Assembly: GCA_045655325.1 (NCBI GenBank)
Contig: JAZOOY010000065.1
Coordinates: 1 to 26,074 of the forward strand
Reading direction: 5' to 3'
Length of the DNA stretch: 26,074 nucleotides
Source of the DNA: UBA1738 sp045655325
Lineage (GTDB): Bacteria > Bacillota > Clostridia > UBA1381
In this document: positions 22,942-26,074 of the stretch, piece by piece
Layout of the letters: the number at the start of each line of letters is the position of its first letter
How positions within the stretch are numbered: position 1 is the first letter of the stretch
Program-made: the position numbers and the translations under genes
Notes under the pieces: generated by a model
What the model was told of the DNA's origin: nothing
Databases searched by the model: none
The model's input: the letters and a program-made list of their open reading frames with translations, nothing else

Positions 22942-24642
22942 TTACATAGCGTCTAGTTCTAAGAACAACTTTTCAAGTCTGTAAAGTTCGCTTTCCTTAT
23001 TAACCTGCATCCAGCTTTCACGATAACGCTTTAGCCATTCCTGAGTATTTGATACTCTCTCATGGTCATACTTTCCAAACTTCGCAAGCATTTCAGCAAC
23101 CACGATAATGCCTTCTGCCGCCAAAATAAACTCTGTTCTGTACTTATCAAGCTCCCAGCTCTGCTCCTTAAGTTCAGTAATAATGTCTTGGCAATTCTTA
23201 ATGCAATTTTCAATCTCTTCTAAAGTTGGAAGTTCATATTCATGAGTTTTGGTATTCATAGTCTTTTTTGAATAGCTCCAAATAATCTTGTTCCATGACA
23301 TTAGCACATTGGCCTGACTCACTATTTCAAGATATTTAACGGCATTTTCGTTTTTGTAGCAAAGTGCATTTATGCTGGCTTCAAACTCATCGTCTGCCTT
23401 TGTTTCAATATTCCATGATTTTGCAGCACCAAGAACAAATCCGTGCATGGAAAGTTCGATAGAACATAAATGTCCAAAATCGCCCCAGTTTGTGTTAAGC
23501 ATACCTGTTGCGCCGTGTTTGTAGCCGTAATCGCACATTTTAATTATGTTCTGGTTTGCTCTTTCAACATCTTCAGTAAAGCCAATCCAAGCAGAAACGC
23601 CCGGGCAAACAATCTGCTCACGACCTGATTTTTCAAAAGTTTCAAAGGTTTCTTCCGGAGGATTTTCAGAATAGTACCAGTTTAGAAGCTGAATGTCCTC
23701 TGGAAGCTCGTCAATTGTTTCCGGATGCTGAAGCAAAACATCGCCCCACATCATTATCTTCTTGCCCCTTGACTTTAGGTGAGCAATAATTTTCTTAACA
23801 AAATCAACGTATAGCTTACCTGTGTCTTCACCCTTATATTTTCCTTCTTTTAGGTCAAAAGTCTCGTCACCGCAGATATTGAATCTGTCACTTCTGAAAA
23901 GTGGCAATATCTGGTCCATAAGGCTCTTAATAATCTCAATACTCTCAGGATTTTTTGGGTCGATTGTATGGTGGCTCATACGCTCCATCCAGAATAGTCT
24001 GTCTGCTTCATAGTTTTCAACGGTCTGCAAATGACGGTATTCTTTCTTATTTAAAAGCTCAAAAAGATGACCAAATGTGGCAATAGACGGAACATGCTCA
24101 ATGAAATTATCGTAGCAATAATCGTCAATTTCCTTGATTTCGGAAGGTGTCAAGTAGCCAAACTTCTCAACATCGTCGCCAAGTTCCTTGAATGGGAATG
24201 TGTGCTCTATGTAAAGCTGAAGCTCGTTCATTTTATAGTACGCCATCTTGTCAATAAGGCTCTTTAGTGTGGCAACCGTTGGAACTCTGCCTCGTGTCAC
24301 GTCGTGATAAAAACCACGGTGTATCATGTCCGGCTCGTCCTCGATTTCAAGACAAGGAATAACATTGTTTTCAAAAATCTGCTTTAGCGTCTGGATGCCA
24401 TAGAATGCACCTTTGACGCTCTTTCCTTCAATTTTAATTTCGTTAGGAAGAATTACAAGGTTGTATCCCTCGCTTGACTCACCTAAAGCGCTTACTGTTA
24501 AAACAACATCTCCGCCCTGCTCAAACACGGCTAAAGCCTTGTCAATTCTGCTATCAGCAATAAGATTCTTGATAGTCAACTTCTTCGATACAATACTACC
24601 TTCTTTTATTTCAATCTTTTTGGGTTTTGGTAATAAATGCAT
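22942..24642 (-). CDS. GH20-family beta-N-acetylhexosaminidase, cytoplasmic type
   Basis: A 566-residue enzyme. An N-terminal zincin-like domain (about 1-100, ending in GAFYGIQTLKQIF) precedes the GH20 TIM barrel, which starts at HRGFYHDVTRGRVPT (108-122). The catalytic pair is Asp259-Glu260 in FNICGDETFDL, the GH20 acid/base site with Cys where the HxGGDE motif has Gly. Later come KKIMMWGDVLLQHP and MLNTNWGDFGHL. A C-terminal helical region follows from about 430. There is no signal peptide, so it probably acts on imported amino-sugar glycans or wall-derived pieces. It forms a single-gene unit with its own promoter and an AAAGGAG ribosome binding site. Confidence 0.85.
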   Translation of the reverse strand: MHLLPKPKKIEIKEGSIVSKKLTIKNLIADSRIDKALAVFEQGGDVVLTVSALGESSEGYNLVILPNEIKIEGKSVKGAFYGIQTLKQIFENNVIPCLEIEDEPDMIHRGFYHDVTRGRVPTVATLKSLIDKMAYYKMNELQLYIEHTFPFKELGDDVEKFGYLTPSEIKEIDDYCYDNFIEHVPSIATFGHLFELLNKKEYRHLQTVENYEADRLFWMERMSHHTIDPKNPESIEIIKSLMDQILPLFRSDRFNICGDETFDLKEGKYKGEDTGKLYVDFVKKIIAHLKSRGKKIMMWGDVLLQHPETIDELPEDIQLLNWYYSENPPEETFETFEKSGREQIVCPGVSAWIGFTEDVERANQNIIKMCDYGYKHGATGMLNTNWGDFGHLCSIELSMHGFVLGAAKSWNIETKADDEFEASINALCYKNENAVKYLEIVSQANVLMSWNKIIWSYSKKTMNTKTHEYELPTLEEIENCIKNCQDIITELKEQSWELDKYRTEFILAAEGIIVVAEMLAKFGKYDHERVSNTQEWLKRYRESWMQVNKESELYRLEKLFLELDAM

Positions 24643-24685
24643 AGTTTTTCTCCTTTGTTATTGCTTTTGTAAAACCTATACCCGC

Positions 24686-24714
24686 ATTATACCATAGATT
24701 TTCATAGAGTTCAA
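24686..24714 (-). promoter_or_regulatory. Promoter of the GH20 gene
   Basis: On the minus strand TTGAAC (24714-24709), 17-base spacer, perfect TATAAT (24691-24686), preceded by an extended TG. The leader is about 35-40 nt. Confidence 0.82.
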
Positions 24715-24765
24715 CACTATTCGTTTGAAGTATTTTTTTTATTATAGATGCAATTATTTTAACTA

Positions 24766-25074
24766 TCAGACTTTAGTCTCACTGCTTATGCAAATAAAAT
24801 TATCATTACTGTCAAACAGCAGTGTTATATGATATCCTGTGCTGATCCATTGTCTAATTTTAATGATTTCTCCAGCATCATTAACAGTTGTTGAAATAGA
24901 ATTCTCAGCTCCGACCACACTTTTAATTTCACTATATGTTTTTCCACTCATATCTCCAAGTGTCTGAAACTTTATTGCTAAAACATTCCCTGGTGCCTTT
25001 ACTACCGCACCCATAATTGCATATAATATTATTCCACCTATTGTTGTTAGTATTGAAATCCAAAAAAATTCCAT
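24766..25074 (-). CDS. Small membrane-anchored protein, possible BamE/SmpA-like fold
   Basis: A 102-residue protein. Residues 3-25 form one hydrophobic helix. The rest (about 35-102) has the pattern LGDMSGKTYSEIKSVVGA, a variable loop, IRQWISTGYHITLLFD and a short C-terminal strand. The GKTxxEIxxxVG block followed by a beta-rich part recalls the small BamE/SmpA-type domain, but I cannot assign a function. The coding sequence is more AT-rich than the surrounding metabolic genes. It is read from a perfect sigma-A promoter that overlaps palindromes shared with the divergent XRE gene. Confidence 0.65.
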   Translation of the reverse strand: MEFFWISILTTIGGIILYAIMGAVVKAPGNVLAIKFQTLGDMSGKTYSEIKSVVGAENSISTTVNDAGEIIKIRQWISTGYHITLLFDSNDNFICISSETKV

Positions 25075-25114
25075 AATTTATCCTCCCAAAACTTTTTTTG
25101 CATCTATGCATACA

Positions 25115-25143
25115 ATTATACTTAATTTATTGAGTATTGTCAA
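25115..25143 (-). promoter_or_regulatory. Consensus promoter of the small membrane protein gene
   Basis: On the minus strand perfect TTGACA (25143-25138), 17-base spacer, perfect TATAAT (25120-25115). The -35 box lies inside the AGTATTG-T-CAATACT palindrome. Confidence 0.88.
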
Positions 25144-25155
25144 TACTTTAAGTAT
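25133..25155. promoter_or_regulatory. Overlapping palindromes, probable operator
   Basis: AGTATTG-T-CAATACT (25133-25147) overlaps ATACTT-T-AAGTAT (25143-25155). They cover the -35 of the leftward promoter and reach the -10 of the rightward XRE promoter, a usual layout for an autoregulating repressor. Confidence 0.6.
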
Positions 25156-25163
25156 GATAAAAT
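25137..25163 (+). promoter_or_regulatory. Extended -10 promoter of the XRE gene
   Basis: TG-A-TAAAAT (25155-25163) forms an extended -10. The -35 is weak: TTGTCA at 25137 with a 15-base spacer, or TATTGT at 25135 with 17. Confidence 0.5.
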
Positions 25164-25180
25164 TATTTTGGTGATAAGAA

Positions 25181-25381
25181 ATGATTAGTTACAAGCCGTT
25201 TTATGAAACGCTCTATAAAAAAGGTCTAACTGAATATTATTTAATCTTCAAGCAAGGGTTTTCTGCCAATACTATTCATCGAATAAAAAAGGGAGAAGCT
25301 ATTAGCACAAAAACGCTTGATGCTCTTTGTTATGCCTTGGATTGCGAAGTTAGTGACATAATAAAATTTGAAAAAGACTAA
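25181..25381 (+). CDS. Small XRE/Cro-type DNA-binding regulator
   Basis: A 66-residue protein that is almost only a helix-turn-helix domain. Helix 1 is YKPFYETLYKKG, followed by the HTH itself, LTEYYLIFKQGFSANTIHRIKKGEA (first half to about residue 28, recognition helix about 29-37). ISTKTLDALCYALDCEVSDII then matches the closing helices of Cro/C1-like regulators. Its size and divergent place suggest an autoregulated repressor of itself and the small membrane protein. The ribosome binding site (GGTGAT) is weak, in line with low expression. It is followed at once by a terminator. Confidence 0.85.
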   Translation: MISYKPFYETLYKKGLTEYYLIFKQGFSANTIHRIKKGEAISTKTLDALCYALDCEVSDIIKFEKD

Positions 25382-25412
25382 TTTTTAGTATTTTCTTTAA
25401 TTAAAATTAAAT

Positions 25413-25438
25413 CCCACCTGTAAGGTGGGTATTTTTTT
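25413..25438 (+). terminator. Intrinsic terminator of the XRE gene
   Basis: CCCACCT (25413-25419) and AGGTGGG (25423-25429) with a 3-nt loop, then TA and a T7 tract. Confidence 0.88.
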
Positions 25439-25468
25439 GATAACTAAATAACTCTGAATCAAATCTTA

Positions 25469-25650
25469 GTGAAATATCTCACTTTGCTCGATGTGAAATA
25501 ATTTCTTGTAGAAATTGTGAAATAGAAAGCTATGGCTTTCTGTGAAATAAAACAAATCCTTTATCACACGCCTCAAGGCGTATTTCACATTGCGTAGCAA
25601 TATTTCACGCACGCAGTGCATTTCACAAATCCTGAAAGGATTTATTTCGT
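25469..25650. repeat. Hairpin array with inverted GTGAAATA / TATTTCAC arms
   Basis: This gene-free stretch holds four direct GTGAAATA units (25469, 25493, 25517, 25542; steps of 24, 24 and 25). They are followed by inverted units TATTTCAC at 25581 and 25601, ATTTCAC at 25620 and degenerate TATTTCGT at 25643. Most spacers are hairpins: AATTTC/GAAATT (25500-25516), AGAAAGC/GCTTTCT (25524-25541), CGCC/GGCG (25569-25580), ATTGC/GCAAT (25589-25601), GCAC/GTGC (25609-25619) and AAATCCT/AGGATTT (25627-25643). The arms pair 25469 with 25643, 25493 with 25619, 25517 with 25601 and 25542 with 25581, giving stacked four-way junctions. Terminators flank it on both sides. Confidence 0.85.
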
Positions 25651-25652
25651 TG

Positions 25653-25685
25653 AAAAAAGCGTACTGAAATTCAGTACGCTTTTTT
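25653..25685. terminator. Terminator of the rRNA-tRNA operon
   Basis: AAAAAAGCGTACTGAA (25653-25668) and TTCAGTACGCTTTTTT (25670-25685) form a nearly perfect dyad with T tracts on both strands. It lies 2 nt beyond the encoded CCA of the last tRNA, and on the plus strand it faces the array. Confidence 0.9.
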
Positions 25686-25687
25686 CG

Positions 25688-25764
25688 TGGTGGGCCATCA
25701 AGGACTCGAACCTTGGACCGTCCGGTTATGAGCCGGATGCTCTAACCAACTGAGCTAATGGCCC
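25688..25764 (-). tRNA. tRNA with anticodon CAU (Met, possibly Ile2)
   Basis: A 77-nt cloverleaf on the minus strand with encoded CCA. The acceptor stem GGGCCAT pairs with ATGGCCC, the D arm is AGCTC...GAGC, the anticodon loop is CTCATAA on a CCGG stem, and the T arm is CAAGG-TTCGAGT-CCTTG. The paired 1:72 end rules out initiator tRNA. The CAU anticodon is read as Met by default, but the GGCTCATAACC anticodon arm also suits the lysidine-modified tRNA-Ile2 of Firmicutes. Sequence alone does not settle it. Confidence 0.92.
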
Positions 25765-25772
25765 AAATTCGC

Positions 25773-25800
25773 AAAAAGCCTCTCTTTCGAAAGGCTTTTT
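25773..25800. terminator. Terminator-like hairpin between the two tRNA genes
   Basis: AAAAAGCCT (25773-25781) and AGGCTTTTT (25792-25800) pair around about 10 nt, and CTTTCGAAAG inside offers an alternative fold. T5 follows on the minus strand. It may be a processing site or a partial terminator that lowers expression of the distal tRNA. Confidence 0.5.
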
Positions 25801-25809
25801 ACAATTTGG

Positions 25810-25884
25810 TGGTGACCCGTGGGGGAATCGAACCCCCGTTACCGCCGTGAAAGGGCGGTGTCTTAACCGCTTGACCAACGGGCC
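25810..25884 (-). tRNA. tRNA-Glu (anticodon TTC)
   Basis: A 75-nt cloverleaf on the minus strand with encoded CCA. The acceptor is GGCCCGT/ACGGGTC, the anticodon arm CCGCC-CTTTCAC-GGCGG gives anticodon TTC, and the T arm is GGGGG-TTCGATT-CCCCC. It lies between 5S rRNA and the CAU tRNA. Confidence 0.96.
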
Positions 25885-25934
25885 ATTTGCGATAACTCGT
25901 TATTAAATTATCGCAAGCTGAACTTCAAGTTCAG
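25885..25934 (-). other. 5S rRNA-tRNA spacer with processing stems
   Basis: Contains the dyad GCGATAA/TTATCGC (about 25889-25915) and the palindrome CTGAACTT-C-AAGTTCAG just beside the 5S 3' end. Such stems are usual RNase processing sites in rRNA operon spacers. Confidence 0.5.
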
Positions 25935-26051
<117 letters not shown>

Positions 26052-26074
26052 TATTAAGGATATCTTGTACCCTC

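Noticed and set aside
24744..25107. 10-bp inverted repeat ATAGATGCAA / TTGCATCTAT flanking the small membrane protein gene, as mobile element ends
   Set aside because: The match stops at 10 bp, there is no target duplication or transposase, and one copy lies in the promoter region; chance is likely in AT-rich DNA.
24766..25381. Toxin-antitoxin module
   Set aside because: The genes are divergent, not an operon, and the membrane protein has a folded BamE-like domain instead of a short toxin helix. A repressor with its target fits better.
25469..25650. CRISPR array
   Set aside because: The 8-base unit is too short and changes orientation halfway. The spacers are about 11-31 nt and self-complementary, and no cas gene is near.

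Overview
The window looks like chromosomal DNA from a low-to-moderate GC Clostridia-type Firmicute, probably an anaerobe. The main reasons are the [FeFe]-hydrogenase maturase hydF, the one-step meso-diaminopimelate dehydrogenase, an ECF vitamin-type transporter module, strong AAGGAGG-type ribosome binding sites and sigma-A promoters of the TTGACA-N17-TATAAT type. Nothing here fixes the genus. Most genes lie on the minus strand, as does the 3' end of a ribosomal RNA operon at the right edge, so that strand is probably co-oriented with replication (inference).

Left end (1-2800, plus strand): the last codons of typA/bipA, then yhbY and a fused nadD-yqeK gene. A separate unit follows with its own consensus promoter: a secreted protein of unknown function and a 65-residue peptide carrying a YxxPxL-type N-terminus.

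2817-11330 (minus strand): one long run of closely packed genes, nusB, a TsaD-like M22 paralogue, xseA, xseB, ispA, a PAP2-like membrane protein, tatD, holB, citrate synthase and hydF. It joins transcription antitermination, DNA repair and replication, isoprenoid synthesis and central or hydrogen metabolism. A promoter pair at 11406-11493 divides it from a plus-strand DJ-1/PfpI gene.

12105-21309 (minus strand): a P-loop ATPase with an internal duplication, then a nine-gene operon read from a promoter at 21361-21389: ECF S component, methyltransferase, ecfA, ecfA, ecfT, truA, a membrane-anchored beta-propeller-like protein, cvpA and rho.

21443-24714: a plus-strand Cys-rich mini-protein and ddh, a structured non-coding element, then a minus-strand GH20-type hexosaminidase.

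24766-25440 is an AT-rich accessory pair, a small membrane protein and a divergent XRE regulator, around overlapping palindromes. Next is the most striking object in the window, a roughly 180-bp non-coding array (25469-25650). Four GTGAAATA arms are followed by inverted TATTTCAC arms, nearly all separated by their own small hairpins, so the whole can fold into a stack of four-way junctions. Beyond it lie tRNA(CAU), tRNA-Glu and 5S rRNA on the minus strand.
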